The notes: a model not told the origin generated them from the sequence alone. Shown: positions 15,513-25,120, numbered from the stretch's first letter. The stretch is DNA of 64,000 nucleotides from Halorussus caseinilyticus (GCF_029338395.1 NZ_CP119809.1:2604001-2668000), one strand, 5' to 3'. Translations and numbers: made by a program.

Positions 15513-17306
15513 ATGAGTTCCGTTCCCGAACGGTCGGAGATAGACGACGAGTACAAGTGGGATTTGGAGAGCATATACGCGACCGACGACGAGTGGGAGC
15601 AGTCGTACGAAGACGCCCAACAGCGACTCGAGGAACTGGCCGCCTACGAGGGGCGGGCCACCGAGGACGGCGAGACGCTACTGGAAGTCCTCGAACTCCG
15701 CGACGAGTTGCTCCGGCAGGTCGAGATGGTGGTCAACTACGCCCGGATGCGGAAAGACGAGAACACCGCCGACCAGCAGTATCAGGCCCTCTCGTCCCGC
15801 GCGATGGCGCTCGGGTCGCAACTCGACAGCGCGAGTAGCTTCCTCGAACCCGAGATTCAGGACCTCGACCGCGACGAACTCGACGCGATGATAGAGGCGA
15901 CCGACGGACTGGAGACCTACGACCACTACCTCCACGACGTACTCCGCGTGGCAGACCACACGCGCTCTTCGGAAGTCGAGAACGTGCTGGCCGAACTCGG
16001 CGAGGTGACGCGGGCCTCCGACGACATCTACAACATGCTGATGAACTCCGACGTGGAGTTCCCGACGGTCGAGAAACCAGACGGCGAGTCGGTCGAGATT
16101 ACCCAGAGCAACCTCACGACCCTCCTGAAGAATCCGGACCGCGAGTTCCGCCAGACGGTCTACGAGAGCTTCTTCGGCACGCTCGGTAACTTCCACAACA
16201 CCATCGGCACCGCCTTCGAGAAGACGGTGAAGTCCGACGTGAAACTCGCCCGGATACACGACTACGACACCGCGCGGGAGGCCGCACTCGACGGTCCTAA
16301 CGTCCCGGCCGAGGTGTACGACAACCTCGTGGGGACGGTCCGGGACAACCTCGACAAACTCCACCGCCACGCCGAACTCAAGCGAAAGAGCCTCGGCGTC
16401 GAGGAACTCCGGATGTGGGACCTCTACATGCCCATGACCGAGACCGAGACACCCGACGTGGAGTACGAACAGGCCCGCGAGTACGTCGTGGAGGCGCTCG
16501 GTGCCCTCGGCGACGACTACCAGAACCGCGTGCAGGAGGGACTCGACTCCCGGTGGGTGGACGTGTACGAGACCGAGAACAAGCGGTCGGGCGCGTACAG
16601 CAGCGGCACCTACGACACCCAGCCGTTCATCTTGATGAACTGGCAAGACGACATCTCCTCGATGTTCACGCTGGCCCACGAACTCGGCCACTCGCTACAC
16701 TCCCAACTCGCCGACGAGACCCAACCGTACGTCTACAGCAACTACGAGATTTTCGTGGCCGAAGTCGCCAGCACGGTCAACGAGGCGCTTTTGACCCGCC
16801 ACCTGCTCGACACCGTAGAGGACCCCGAGTTCCGACGCCACGTCCTCAACGAGTATCTGGAGCGGTTCCGCTCGACGCTCTACCGCCAGACCCTGTTCGC
16901 CGACTTCGAACACCAGACCCACGAACTGGTCGAAGAGGGCGAGGCGCTCACTCCCGAAGCGGCCGACGAAATCTACGGCGACCTCAAGTCGGAGTTCTAC
17001 GAACCCGCGGTGATGGACGACCACATCGCTCGCGAGTGGGCACGGATTCCGCACTTCTTCAACTACACCTACTACGTCTACCAGTACAGCACCGGCATCA
17101 GCGCCGCCGTCGCGCTCGCCGACGAGATTCTCGAATCCGACGGCGAAGTCGCCGACGACTACCTCGAATTCCTCCGAAGCGGTTCGCGGGAGTACCCGCT
17201 CGAACTCCTCGAAACCGCCGGAGTCGATATGTCCTCGCCCGACCCGATTCAGCGTGCGCTCGACGTGTACGACGACCACCTCGACGAGATGGAAGAACTC
17301 GTCTGA
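15513..17306 (+). CDS. pepF: Oligoendopeptidase F (M3B metallopeptidase)
   Basis: A 597-residue cytoplasmic zinc oligopeptidase of family M3B. The catalytic motif is HELGH at 389-393 (TLAHELGHSLHSQLA), with the third ligand in NYEIFVAEVASTVNE about 25 residues later. The N-terminal KWDLESIYATDDEWE and the Tyr-rich YYVYQYSTGISAA near the end are typical. Length matches bacterial PepF (about 600). It degrades peptides of roughly 7-17 residues released by proteasome-like enzymes. It has its own promoter region and stands as a single gene. Confidence 0.93.
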   Translation: MSSVPERSEIDDEYKWDLESIYATDDEWEQSYEDAQQRLEELAAYEGRATEDGETLLEVLELRDELLRQVEMVVNYARMRKDENTADQQYQALSSRAMALGSQLDSASSFLEPEIQDLDRDELDAMIEATDGLETYDHYLHDVLRVADHTRSSEVENVLAELGEVTRASDDIYNMLMNSDVEFPTVEKPDGESVEITQSNLTTLLKNPDREFRQTVYESFFGTLGNFHNTIGTAFEKTVKSDVKLARIHDYDTAREAALDGPNVPAEVYDNLVGTVRDNLDKLHRHAELKRKSLGVEELRMWDLYMPMTETETPDVEYEQAREYVVEALGALGDDYQNRVQEGLDSRWVDVYETENKRSGAYSSGTYDTQPFILMNWQDDISSMFTLAHELGHSLHSQLADETQPYVYSNYEIFVAEVASTVNEALLTRHLLDTVEDPEFRRHVLNEYLERFRSTLYRQTLFADFEHQTHELVEEGEALTPEAADEIYGDLKSEFYEPAVMDDHIAREWARIPHFFNYTYYVYQYSTGISAAVALADEILESDGEVADDYLEFLRSGSREYPLELLETAGVDMSSPDPIQRALDVYDDHLDEMEELV

Positions 17307-17390
17307 GACCCCGCCCGAATCTGACGATTCGTTTTCACTCTCTGAGAACGCGGGGTTCGGTTTATCCGACGGGATTGTGTACGCGGTCGT

Positions 17391-19100
17391 ATGGAACGCA
17401 ACCCCCTCGCCGCGTACGAAGACGCGCTGTGGTGGTCGATGGACCGCCTCGGCGTCACCGAGTCGGTCGAACGCAAGGTACTGGCGGCCGTCGTCATCCA
17501 GTTCGCCATCTCCGTCTCGCAGGCCGTCCTGCCGTTTCTGGTCTCGGGTACCGCACGGGTCGCTCTCACGGTCGGACTGCTGACCGCGGCGGCCGTCGCG
17601 TTCGCTAACACCGTCTTGGTCGCCCGCCGGGACATCACCGAACCCATCGCGGCTTTAGACCGGGCGGCCGCCGCCATCGCGGGCGGGGACTTAGACGCGC
17701 CGGTCCCCGAGACCGACCAAGACGACGAAATCGGGCATCTCGTGGCTTCGTTCTCCGATATGCGGGCCTACCTTCGGGTGGTCGCCGAGCAAGCCGCCGC
17801 CCTCTCCCGACAGGAGTTCGAAGACCCCGTACTGGACGAGAACGTGCCCGGCGAGTTCGGCGCGTCGCTCGACCGGATGGCCGATAGCTTGCGCCAGTAC
17901 ACCGCCGACCTCGAAGCCACGACCGAACAACTCGAAGCGACGACCGCGGACTTAGAACGCCGGTCGGAGAACTTGGGCCGACTCGTGGAGGCGTTCGGCG
18001 AGGCGACCGAACGCGCCGAGAGCGGCGACCTGACCGCGACTATCGACCCGGAGGTCGCCGACGAGAACCTCCACGAGGAAGTCGTGGACAACTACAACGC
18101 CCTGCTCTCGACGCTCGCGGACGCCGTGGGCGAACTCGCCGACTTCGCCGACGAGGTGGCGACCGCGAGCGAACGGGCCGACACCGACCTCCGGGAGGTC
18201 AGCGAGGCCAGCGACGAGGTGGCCGGAGCGGTCGCCGAGATTTCGGAGGGCGCGGCCCGCCAGACCGAACGACTCAACGAGGCGGTGGCCGAGATGAACA
18301 CCCTGTCTGCGACCATCGAGGAAATCGCGGCGTCGGCCGACGAGGTGGCCGACACCGCCGGGACCGCGACCGACCGCGCGCGCTCGGGTCGGGACGCCGC
18401 GCGGGAGGCCGCCGAGGAACTCGACCGGGTGGAGGACGGCATCGACCGGACCGCCGAGGCGGTCGAGGAGTTGGTGGCCGACATCGCCGAAATCGACGAG
18501 GTGGTCTCGTTCATCGACGAGGTTGCGACCGAGACCAACCTGCTGGCGCTGAACGCCTCGGTCGAGGCGGCCCGCGCGGGCGAACGCGGCGACGGGTTCG
18601 GCGTGGTCGCCGACGAGGTGAAGAACCTCGCGGAAGACACCGGGGAGGCCGCCGACGACATCACCGAGCGCATCGAGACCATACAGGACAACTCCGAGCG
18701 GACGCTGGCCGACGTGCGCGAGACCCGCGAGCAGGTCTCCCGGAGCGTCGAAACCGTCGAAGACGCGCTCGGCGACTTCGAGGACATCGCCGACGTGGTG
18801 GGCGAAGTGGACGAGAGCGTCCGGGAGATTAGCGACGCGACCGACCAGCAGGCGATGTCGGCCGACGACGTGGTGTCGGTGGTCGAGGAGGTGGCGGCCA
18901 TCAGCGAGGAGACCACCGCCGAGTCCGAGACGGTGGCCGCGGCGACCGACCAACAGGCCACGTCGCTGTCGGGCGTCTCCGAGCAGTTGGCGTCGTTGGC
19001 GTCGCAAGCCGACGAACTCGACGCGCTACTCGGCGAGTTCCGCCTTCCCGACGAGGGGTCGGCGACCGAACCGGTTCGCCACTCGGCCAGCGCGGACTGA
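17391..19100 (+). CDS. Haloarchaeal methyl-accepting transducer (Htr/MCP)
   Basis: A 569-residue membrane-bound sensory transducer. Two hydrophobic helices at about residues 27-47 and 52-70 are separated by a very short loop, so there is no extracellular sensor domain. HAMP modules follow (about 75-130 and near 205-260), then a long coiled-coil signalling domain with the conserved tip IDEVATETNLLALNASVEAA and FGVVADEVKNLAEDT. It would signal to CheA/CheW. Lack of a periplasmic domain suggests sensing of a membrane or cytoplasmic signal. The input is unknown and no che genes are nearby. Confidence 0.9.
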   Translation: MERNPLAAYEDALWWSMDRLGVTESVERKVLAAVVIQFAISVSQAVLPFLVSGTARVALTVGLLTAAAVAFANTVLVARRDITEPIAALDRAAAAIAGGDLDAPVPETDQDDEIGHLVASFSDMRAYLRVVAEQAAALSRQEFEDPVLDENVPGEFGASLDRMADSLRQYTADLEATTEQLEATTADLERRSENLGRLVEAFGEATERAESGDLTATIDPEVADENLHEEVVDNYNALLSTLADAVGELADFADEVATASERADTDLREVSEASDEVAGAVAEISEGAARQTERLNEAVAEMNTLSATIEEIAASADEVADTAGTATDRARSGRDAAREAAEELDRVEDGIDRTAEAVEELVADIAEIDEVVSFIDEVATETNLLALNASVEAARAGERGDGFGVVADEVKNLAEDTGEAADDITERIETIQDNSERTLADVRETREQVSRSVETVEDALGDFEDIADVVGEVDESVREISDATDQQAMSADDVVSVVEEVAAISEETTAESETVAAATDQQATSLSGVSEQLASLASQADELDALLGEFRLPDEGSATEPVRHSASAD

Positions 19101-19148
19101 CGGCGGCGAAAGATTTTTTTGCGGGAAAACGTCCGAGACCCAAAGGCA

Positions 19149-19156
19149 CTTTTAAG
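19149..19156 (+). promoter_or_regulatory. TATA-like promoter of PAN
   Basis: CTTTTAAG lies 28-35 bases before the ATG at 19184 in otherwise GC-rich DNA, the usual place of a haloarchaeal TATA box. Confidence 0.6.
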
Positions 19157-19183
19157 CTGGTCCTCTAAGAATCAGTAACAACG

Positions 19184-20422
19184 ATGTCGCGTAGCCCACC
19201 CCTCCCCGACCAACCGACACTGGAACTCGACCCCGAAATGACAGACAGGGAGCGGCTTGCGGCGCTCCGGGAACACTTCGCCGAAATCGTGGACGTGAAC
19301 GCCACCCTCGAAGAGCGCCTCGGCGACGCCCGCGAACGCCGCACGAACCTGCGAGAGGAAGTAGACCAACTCGAACGCGAGAACGAGACCCTGAAAACCA
19401 CGTCGCTGTACGTCGCCACGGCCGAGGAACTGACCGAGGACGGAATCGTCATCAAACAGCACGGCAACAACCAAGAGGTGCTGACCGAAGTCTCGCCCCA
19501 ACTCCGCGACGAAATCGAGTCGGGCGACCGCGTGGCAGTCAACGACTCCTTTACGGTCCAGACGGTGCTGGAGACCGAGAAGGACGCTCGCGCGCAGGCG
19601 ATGGAAGTGGACGAATCGCCCGAAGTGACCTACGACGAAATCGGCGGTCTCCACGAACAGACCCGCGAGGTCCGCGAAGCGGTCGAGGAGCCGCTCGAAA
19701 ACCCCGAGCAGTTCGAGACGGTGGGTATCGAACCCCCGAGCGGCGTCCTGCTTCACGGCCCGCCGGGGACCGGCAAGACGATGCTGGCGAAGGCCGTCGC
19801 CAACCACACCGACGCCACCTTCATCAAGATGGCCGGGTCGGAACTCGTCCAGAAGTTCATCGGGGAGGGTGCGAAACTCGTCCGCGACCTCTTCGAGTTG
19901 GCGAGTCAACGCGAGCCAGCTATCGTCTTCATCGACGAGATAGACGCCGTGGCCTCCAAGCGCACCGACTCGAAGACTTCCGGTGACGCCGAAGTCCAGC
20001 GCACGATGATGCAACTTCTCTCGGAGATGGACGGCTTCGAAGAGCGCGGCGAGATTCGCATCATGGCCGCGACCAACCGCTTCGACATGCTGGACCGCGC
20101 CATCCTCCGGCCGGGCCGGTTCGACCGCCTCATCGAGGTTCCCAACCCCGACGAGGAGGCCCGGCGCAAGATTCTGGACATCCACACCCGCGACATGAAG
20201 ATAGCCGACGACGTGGACTTCGAGGACCTCGCCGACCGGACGGAAGGCAAGAGCGGCGCGGACATCGAGAGTCTGACGACCGAAGCGGGCATGTTCGCCA
20301 TCCGCGACGGCCGGACGGAGGTCCGACAGGACGACTTCGCGGACGCCCTCGACAAACTGGAAGCCGACGACGACGAGTCCGGCATCGTCACGAAGGGGTC
20401 GCTTCCGAGCTACGCGTACTGA
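19184..20422 (+). CDS. pan: Proteasome-activating nucleotidase (PAN)
   Basis: A 412-residue AAA ATPase that unfolds proteins for the 20S proteasome. Residues 25-75 form the N-terminal coiled coil and 76-135 the OB-fold ring. The ATPase core has Walker A GPPGTGKT (192-199), Walker B IVFIDEID (247-254) and the second region of homology AATNRFDMLDRAILRPGR. The C-terminus is LPSYAY. The Tyr lies last and third from last rather than in the classical penultimate place of the HbYX gate-opening motif, so docking may differ or pair with another PAN paralogue. Confidence 0.95.
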   Translation: MSRSPPLPDQPTLELDPEMTDRERLAALREHFAEIVDVNATLEERLGDARERRTNLREEVDQLERENETLKTTSLYVATAEELTEDGIVIKQHGNNQEVLTEVSPQLRDEIESGDRVAVNDSFTVQTVLETEKDARAQAMEVDESPEVTYDEIGGLHEQTREVREAVEEPLENPEQFETVGIEPPSGVLLHGPPGTGKTMLAKAVANHTDATFIKMAGSELVQKFIGEGAKLVRDLFELASQREPAIVFIDEIDAVASKRTDSKTSGDAEVQRTMMQLLSEMDGFEERGEIRIMAATNRFDMLDRAILRPGRFDRLIEVPNPDEEARRKILDIHTRDMKIADDVDFEDLADRTEGKSGADIESLTTEAGMFAIRDGRTEVRQDDFADALDKLEADDDESGIVTKGSLPSYAY

Positions 20423-20479
20423 GACGGGGTTTCGGGCTTCGGGGCTTTTTCTCTCGGTTTCGGACACGCTTCGCACGGC

Positions 20480-20680
20480 CAGCGACGGCACTCGGCGCGA
20501 CCAACCACCGGCGAACGCTCGCCCGACCAACGGACAGAACGCGCTCGGTGCCACAAACCACGGCAAACGTCCGGCCGACCAACCGACGGGGCGAGATAGA
20601 GGGGCCGCCCATTCGCGGGTCACGCGAGCGGTGCAACCGTGAAAGCGAGTGTGACCCGCGACCGGACGGGGGCTTTCTGA
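20480..20680 (-). repeat. Dispersed element family B, copy 3 (inverted)
   Basis: Read on the minus strand this copy has AAAGCCCCCGTCCGGTCGCG, a 10-bp hairpin (20614-20623 with 20651-20660; arms CGCGGGTCAC and GTGACCCGCG), TGGGCGGCCCCTCTATC, and GTCGGTTGGTCGGCCGGACG-type units. It lacks the long left array of copies 1 and 2. The hairpin arms differ from those of the other copies but occupy the same position. It follows PAN by about 60 bases. Confidence 0.65.
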
Positions 20681-20864
20681 ACTATCGTTACAGCGATTCC
20701 CACGGTTTCTCCACCGTTTTCGGCGACGTAGCGCGAGAGGGACTTTCGAGGCAGAGATTTCACAGCTATCGGCAAGAAAAGCAGTCGGTAAGAAATTATT
20801 TTTCTATATTTAGCAAATGTTTCGATTGCTCAAAGCGACCGGAGTTCACCCGACGACCACGCGA

Positions 20865-20960
20865 GATTTTAAATACCGGAACGGGACCAACCCGTCCCGT
20901 GACCTGAGAATCGCCGCGGGGAGGCCAGCGATAGCGCGGCACTCCTCTCCGCGGGCCGTC
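20865..20960 (+). ncRNA. Possible small RNA: promoter-like site plus hairpin
   Basis: GATTTTAAATACC at 20865-20877 is a good TATA-like element with no coding sequence after it. A 10-bp hairpin follows (20914-20923 CCGCGGGGAG with 20945-20954 CTCTCCGCGG, one G-T pair). No frame on the plus strand is credible. The rest of the 20423-21095 gap holds family B copy 3, an AT-rich patch near 20780-20830 and a short tandem repeat. A small RNA is only one reading. Confidence 0.3.
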
Positions 20961-21012
20961 CGTGCCGCCTGTTCGCTACTCGCGCTAGTGACTGGTACGC
21001 TCCCGGCCGACT

Positions 21013-21057
21013 CGCCAGCGACCGACCCGCCAGCGACCGACCCGCCAGCGACCGCGG
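21013..21057 (+). repeat. 15-bp tandem repeat, three units
   Basis: Units of CGCCAGCGACCGACC start at 21013, 21028 and 21043, the last one diverging at its end. They lie just outside the stop of the SHOCT-domain gene. They are non-coding and have no recognised role. Confidence 0.7.
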
Positions 21058-21095
21058 TCGGCGACCGGTCGCCGACCGCTCACCCCCGACCGAAG

Positions 21096-21482
21096 TCACT
21101 CCCGGTCGAAGACTCGCTCTCTGGACCCGGTCGCACCCACGTCTTCGGTCTCCAGCAGTCGTTCGAGTCGGCGCTCGAACTCCGCGTCCGTGAGTTCGCC
21201 GCGGGCGTAGCGCGCTCGGAGTTCGGTTATCGGGTCGTCCGCGGTCGTCCCCTGACCGACGCGGACGCCAGCGGCGTCCGCGTCGTCGTCGCTCGCGACC
21301 ATCGGCAACGAGTCGCCCAGTAGCGCGACCAGCGGGACGACGATGAAAAAGCCGAGGACGAAGACGGTCGGGACCAGAAAGTCCAACCCTACGACGGCGA
21401 AGAACGCCGTCAGTCCGAAGGTCAACACCGACAGCACCGCGAGCAGGGTCTTCTTCTCGAACTGTGCGGAACGCTCGCGCAT
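21096..21482 (-). CDS. SHOCT-domain membrane protein
   Basis: A 128-residue protein with two hydrophobic segments (about residues 12-32 and 35-56) and a C-terminal SHOCT domain (DPITELRARYARGELTDAEF then a short helix). The SHOCT module is a short interaction domain found at the C-terminus of many prokaryotic membrane proteins. It starts 45 bases after the hisS stop on the same strand, so the two are probably cotranscribed. The specific function is unknown. Confidence 0.8.
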   Translation of the reverse strand: MRERSAQFEKKTLLAVLSVLTFGLTAFFAVVGLDFLVPTVFVLGFFIVVPLVALLGDSLPMVASDDDADAAGVRVGQGTTADDPITELRARYARGELTDAEFERRLERLLETEDVGATGSRERVFDRE

Positions 21483-21527
21483 GTCCGGGGGTACGGAAGA
21501 CGCCGGTAAAAAGGTTCGACTACGGAA

Positions 21528-22835
21528 CTACTCGAAGTCCTCGTAGGTCGGCCGCGCTTCGTCTTCAGGCGGGAAATCCTCAACCGGCACCTGCGTCTGG
21601 TCGCCCGAGTCCATGTCCTTGACCGTCACGTTGCCGTCGGCGAGGTCCTGTTCGCCGACGATGACCACCGTCTGTGCGCCGATGGAGTCGGCGTAGTCGA
21701 GTTGCGCGCCGAAGCTCCGGCCGGACACGTCGGTCTCCACGACGTGGCCCTCGCCGCGGAGTTCGCGGGTAATCTCGGCCGCCACGTCGCGGGTGTCGCC
21801 GACTTGGAGGACGTAGTAGTCGGTGGCGAGTTCCTCGTCCGGCCAGACGCCCGCGCGCTGGAGCAACAGCGTCAGCGTCGCGTCGCCGACCGCGAACCCG
21901 ACCGCGGGCGTGGGCTGACCCCCGAAGCCCTCAATGAGGTCGTCGTAGCGCCCGCCGCCGAAGATGGAGCGGTTCACGTCGCCCGTCGAGTCGAAACACT
22001 CGAAGACGACGCCGGTGTAGTAGTCGAGTCCGCGGGCGGTGTCGAGCGAGAGCGTGCAGAACTCGCGCGCGCCGAAGTCCGCGGCGGCGTCCAGCACGTC
22101 GGTCAGGTTCGAGACCGCGTTCTCGACGCGCTCGGTCCCGGCGAACGCCACGAGGTCGTCGAGGTTCTCTTCGGGCGTGTCGAGCAGGTCGTCGAACTCT
22201 CGGGCTTGGTCGTAGGAGAGTCCGGCGTCGTTGAGCAGACCGTAGAACTCGTCTTCGCCGACCTTCTGGTTCTTGTCCACCGCGCGAATCGCGGCCTCGG
22301 TGTCCACGTCGGCGTCGAAGGCTTCCAGCAGGCCGCCGAGGATGTCGCGGTGGCTGACTCGGAACTCGAAGTCCTCGCTGGTGAGTCCGAGGTCCGTGAG
22401 CGCGTCCGCCGCGCACGCCAGCAGTTCGGCGTCCGACTCGGGTGCCGACGACCCGAAGATGTCCACGTTGGTCTGGTAGAACTCCCGACGGCGGCCGCTC
22501 TGGGGTTCCTCGTAGCGCCAGAACGGACGGGTCGAGAACCACTTGATGGGCTTGGAGAGTTCCTGCTGTTTCGCCACGACCATCCGGGCGACCGTCGGGG
22601 TGAGTTCGGGCGTCATCGCTACGTCCCGGCCGCCTTGGTCCTCGAAGCTGTACAGCTCTTCGACGATTTCCTCGCCGCTTTTGTCCACGTACATCTGGGT
22701 GCGTTCCAAGGCGGGCGTGCCGACCTCTCGGAACCCGTACCGGCGCGCGGTCGATTCGAGCGCGTCGAACATCTCACGGCGCGCGCCCATCTCTCCGGGG
22801 TAGAAGTCCCGGAAACCCTTGATGTGGTCGTACAT
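21528..22835 (-). CDS. hisS: Histidyl-tRNA synthetase
   Basis: A 435-residue class II synthetase that charges tRNA-His. Motif 1 lies in IKGFRDFYPGEMGARREMFD, motif 2 in KWFSTRPFWRYEEPQSGRRR, and the His-binding signatures are LDTARGLDYYTGVVFE and FGGGRYDDLI. A C-terminal anticodon-binding domain (about 330-420) includes GRSFGAQLDYADSIGAQTVV. It is of normal length. A SHOCT-domain gene follows in the same direction. Confidence 0.96.
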   Translation of the reverse strand: MYDHIKGFRDFYPGEMGARREMFDALESTARRYGFREVGTPALERTQMYVDKSGEEIVEELYSFEDQGGRDVAMTPELTPTVARMVVAKQQELSKPIKWFSTRPFWRYEEPQSGRRREFYQTNVDIFGSSAPESDAELLACAADALTDLGLTSEDFEFRVSHRDILGGLLEAFDADVDTEAAIRAVDKNQKVGEDEFYGLLNDAGLSYDQAREFDDLLDTPEENLDDLVAFAGTERVENAVSNLTDVLDAAADFGAREFCTLSLDTARGLDYYTGVVFECFDSTGDVNRSIFGGGRYDDLIEGFGGQPTPAVGFAVGDATLTLLLQRAGVWPDEELATDYYVLQVGDTRDVAAEITRELRGEGHVVETDVSGRSFGAQLDYADSIGAQTVVIVGEQDLADGNVTVKDMDSGDQTQVPVEDFPPEDEARPTYEDFE

Positions 22836-22931
22836 GGGGAAGCGTTGGACGAGCGCGCGCTTGAAACTTTTACTTCGCGTGCGTCTTGCCGGACGCAGAA
22901 TCTTGCCGACCGAAACGCGGGACGCGGGCGC

Positions 22932-24146
22932 TCACGCCGCGACTGTCACCGAGACGTTACCGTCGTCCGCGGTGGCACGGACGTTTCGGACCGTCTCGGG
23001 ACTGCCGACGGCCACGACCACGGTCCGGTCGCTCGCGCGTTCGAGACCGAACTGCGTCCCGCTCGCTTGCCAGCGGCGAGCGCCTCGGCGCTCGCCGCGG
23101 GCGTCCATGTAGTCGGCGAACGCGCCCGAGAACTCGGTGGCGTTTCGTTCGTCGTCCCACCGGAGCGTCCAGACGAAGTTACGCCGACTGGACTCGTTCG
23201 CACCGTAGTTCCAGAGCATGAGGAGTCGGTCGTTACCCCACCCGGAGGCGGCAGTGGCCGACCGCGATTCGGGAAGTTTCCCGCCGAGCAGGTCGCGGAC
23301 GAACAACTCACCGGCCGTGTCCGCGTTCCCGGCGCTCACGTCGTCGGTCTCTGCGACTGTCACGCGCAGGTCCGCGGGCGGTTCGCGCTCGGGCGCGTAG
23401 CCGTGAATCACCTGCTCGGTCGTGTTCGGCGGGTTTCGGTACGCTCGCGTCAGGTTCGCGGGCGAGTCGAGGCGACCGTCGAGGTACCGCCCGCCGAACA
23501 GGTAGGGACCGCGAACGAACCGCCCCGGAGCGGACTCGTTCCGGTAGTCACGGGCCATCTCGCCGGTCGGGTCCTCGCTCGGCCGGTAGCGGTCGGCGTA
23601 CTCGTCGGCGACGAACACCGCGCCGCCCTCCACGAGCGCCCGGTAGACCCGGCGACTGTCCATGGAGGCGTCGGCCGGACCGCCGAGACTCGACCGGAAG
23701 CGCGGGTCGCCGAACTGGACGGCGTGAGCGTACTCGTGAGCGAGGACGACCGCTAACCCGGCCTCGTCCGTCTCGGCGGCGGGCACCCCGTCGTGCAGGA
23801 GGACGGTGACGCGGTGGGGGTCGCGGGCGTAGTAGGCCGCGGCCGAGGCGCTTCCGTCGCCCTCGACGCCGAGCATCAGCCGGTAGAACGGCCCGAGTCC
23901 GCCGAGATAGCTCACGCCGCCCTCGCCCGCGTCGGCGGTGCGCAGTGACGGCTGAGAGACGTTACTCTCGGCGAGGTCCGCCACTCGGCCGAAGATTCGG
24001 CTCTCGTTCACCGGGAGGGCGCTCGGTCCCGTCGTCGGCGTCCGCGTTTCGAGCGCGGACCCCTCGGCGGTCGGTCCCTGCGCCGTCGGCGCGGAGCATC
24101 CGGCGAGAACGAGAAGCGCGGCGAGCGCGATTGCGGTGCGACTCAT
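22932..24146 (-). CDS. Surface lipoprotein with HExxH motif (Hvo_1808-like)
   Basis: A 404-residue exported lipoprotein. The N-terminus has a hydrophobic signal and lipobox LVLAGC with Cys17 as the lipidation site. HEYAH at 137-141 (VVLAHEYAHAVQF) is a zinc metallopeptidase-type motif, and GGAVFVADEYADRY about 45 residues later may give the third ligand. The long C-terminal region has no recognised domain. It resembles what I recall as the Hvo_1808 family of haloarchaeal surface proteins. Proteolytic activity is inferred from the motif only. Confidence 0.8.
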   Translation of the reverse strand: MSRTAIALAALLVLAGCSAPTAQGPTAEGSALETRTPTTGPSALPVNESRIFGRVADLAESNVSQPSLRTADAGEGGVSYLGGLGPFYRLMLGVEGDGSASAAAYYARDPHRVTVLLHDGVPAAETDEAGLAVVLAHEYAHAVQFGDPRFRSSLGGPADASMDSRRVYRALVEGGAVFVADEYADRYRPSEDPTGEMARDYRNESAPGRFVRGPYLFGGRYLDGRLDSPANLTRAYRNPPNTTEQVIHGYAPEREPPADLRVTVAETDDVSAGNADTAGELFVRDLLGGKLPESRSATAASGWGNDRLLMLWNYGANESSRRNFVWTLRWDDERNATEFSGAFADYMDARGERRGARRWQASGTQFGLERASDRTVVVAVGSPETVRNVRATADDGNVSVTVAA

Positions 24147-24186
24147 GCGCCGAGTGTCGAACCGGCGGGCGAAAAGTATCGGTGGT

Positions 24187-24777
24187 TCAACTCAAGCCGT
24201 TCACGTAGGTCTGGGTGTGGTCGGGAAACACCTCGGCCACGGCGTCCTCGCCGTGTTCGCGCGCCAACAGTTCCCGGAGTTCGGCCTCGTAGTCGGCCTT
24301 CGGAATCTGCTCGCTCGGGCCGACAGTCACGTCCAGCGTCTCGTCGACGAGCGAATCGACCGCGCCGCGCCCGAATCCCGCCAGCGGGACGATGTAGTCG
24401 ATGCCGTGGCGGTCTTCGAGGCTCTGGGCCTGCGCGCGCGACACCGACGGCACTCGGTCGTCGCGTCGGGTGCCGTCGGCCACTGCGTCGAAGTCCATCT
24501 CCGCGACCATCTCAAGCGCGTGGAGGTGGACCTGCTGGATGCCGTTGCGGGGGTAGCCGTCCTCGACCATCTGCTCGACGGCTTGGTCGGCCACGTCGTC
24601 GTCCAACTCGACCGTCTCGAAGTCGAAGCCGACGCCCTCGGCGGTCCGACGGGCGTGGTCCCACGCCTCGGCGACACCGAACGTCGCGGTGACGAGGGTC
24701 ACGTCGTAGAAGTCTTCGAGCAGGAGGGCGGCGAGCGTCGAGTCCTTCCCACCGCTGTAGAGTAGCCCGAGGTCCAT
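24187..24777 (-). CDS. PP-loop ATP pyrophosphatase family protein
   Basis: A 196-residue nucleotide-binding protein with the PP-loop SGGKDS at 8-13 (GLLYSGGKDSTLAALLL), shared by tRNA-thiolation enzymes, asparagine synthases and diphthamide synthetase. Other segments are VADGTRRDDRVPSVSRAQ and the C-terminal YEAELRELLAREHG. It starts one base after the PDCD5 stop, so it belongs to the S19e operon. This suggests a role in tRNA or ribosome modification, but the substrate is unknown. Confidence 0.82.
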   Translation of the reverse strand: MDLGLLYSGGKDSTLAALLLEDFYDVTLVTATFGVAEAWDHARRTAEGVGFDFETVELDDDVADQAVEQMVEDGYPRNGIQQVHLHALEMVAEMDFDAVADGTRRDDRVPSVSRAQAQSLEDRHGIDYIVPLAGFGRGAVDSLVDETLDVTVGPSEQIPKADYEAELRELLAREHGEDAVAEVFPDHTQTYVNGLS

Positions 24778-24778
24778 C

Positions 24779-25120
24779 TCACCGACGCCGGATGTTGAAG
24801 CTCTTGGAGTCGGGCTTGAGTTCGCGGAGAAGCTCTTTCATCTTCTCCTCGTCGATTTTGCCGCTCACCCGACCGCTCTGGGCCAGCGCGAGGACCTGTC
24901 GTTCCACTTGGTCGGCGAAGTCGGGTTTGCTCATCCGGACTGAGTTGAGTCGTTTGCGCGCGCCGTCGGTCAGATGCTTGCGGAGCAACGCCTGCTTCTG
25001 GGCGTCGGCCTGCTGTTGGGCCTGCTCTTGGGCCTCGCTCTGGTCGGCTTGGTCCTGCATCTCCTGCATCTTCTGTTTGCGGAGTTCTTCGAGTCGCTCG
25101 TCGTCGGGCTGTTCGCTCAT
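24779..25120 (-). CDS. PDCD5-family DNA-binding protein
   Basis: A 113-residue helical protein of the PDCD5/TFAR19 family, conserved in archaea and eukaryotes. It has a charged, Gln-rich N-terminal helix (residues 5-45) and a triple-helix core with [20 protein letters not shown] and the end [20 protein letters not shown]. Homologues bind DNA weakly and in eukaryotes interact with the chaperonin CCT. It lies between S19e and a PP-loop protein on the same strand, a common archaeal neighbourhood. Confidence 0.92.
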   Translation of the reverse strand: MSEQPDDERLEELRKQKMQEMQDQADQSEAQEQAQQQADAQKQALLRKHLTDGARKRLNSVRMSKPDFADQVERQVLALAQSGRVSGKIDEEKMKELLRELKPDSKSFNIRRR

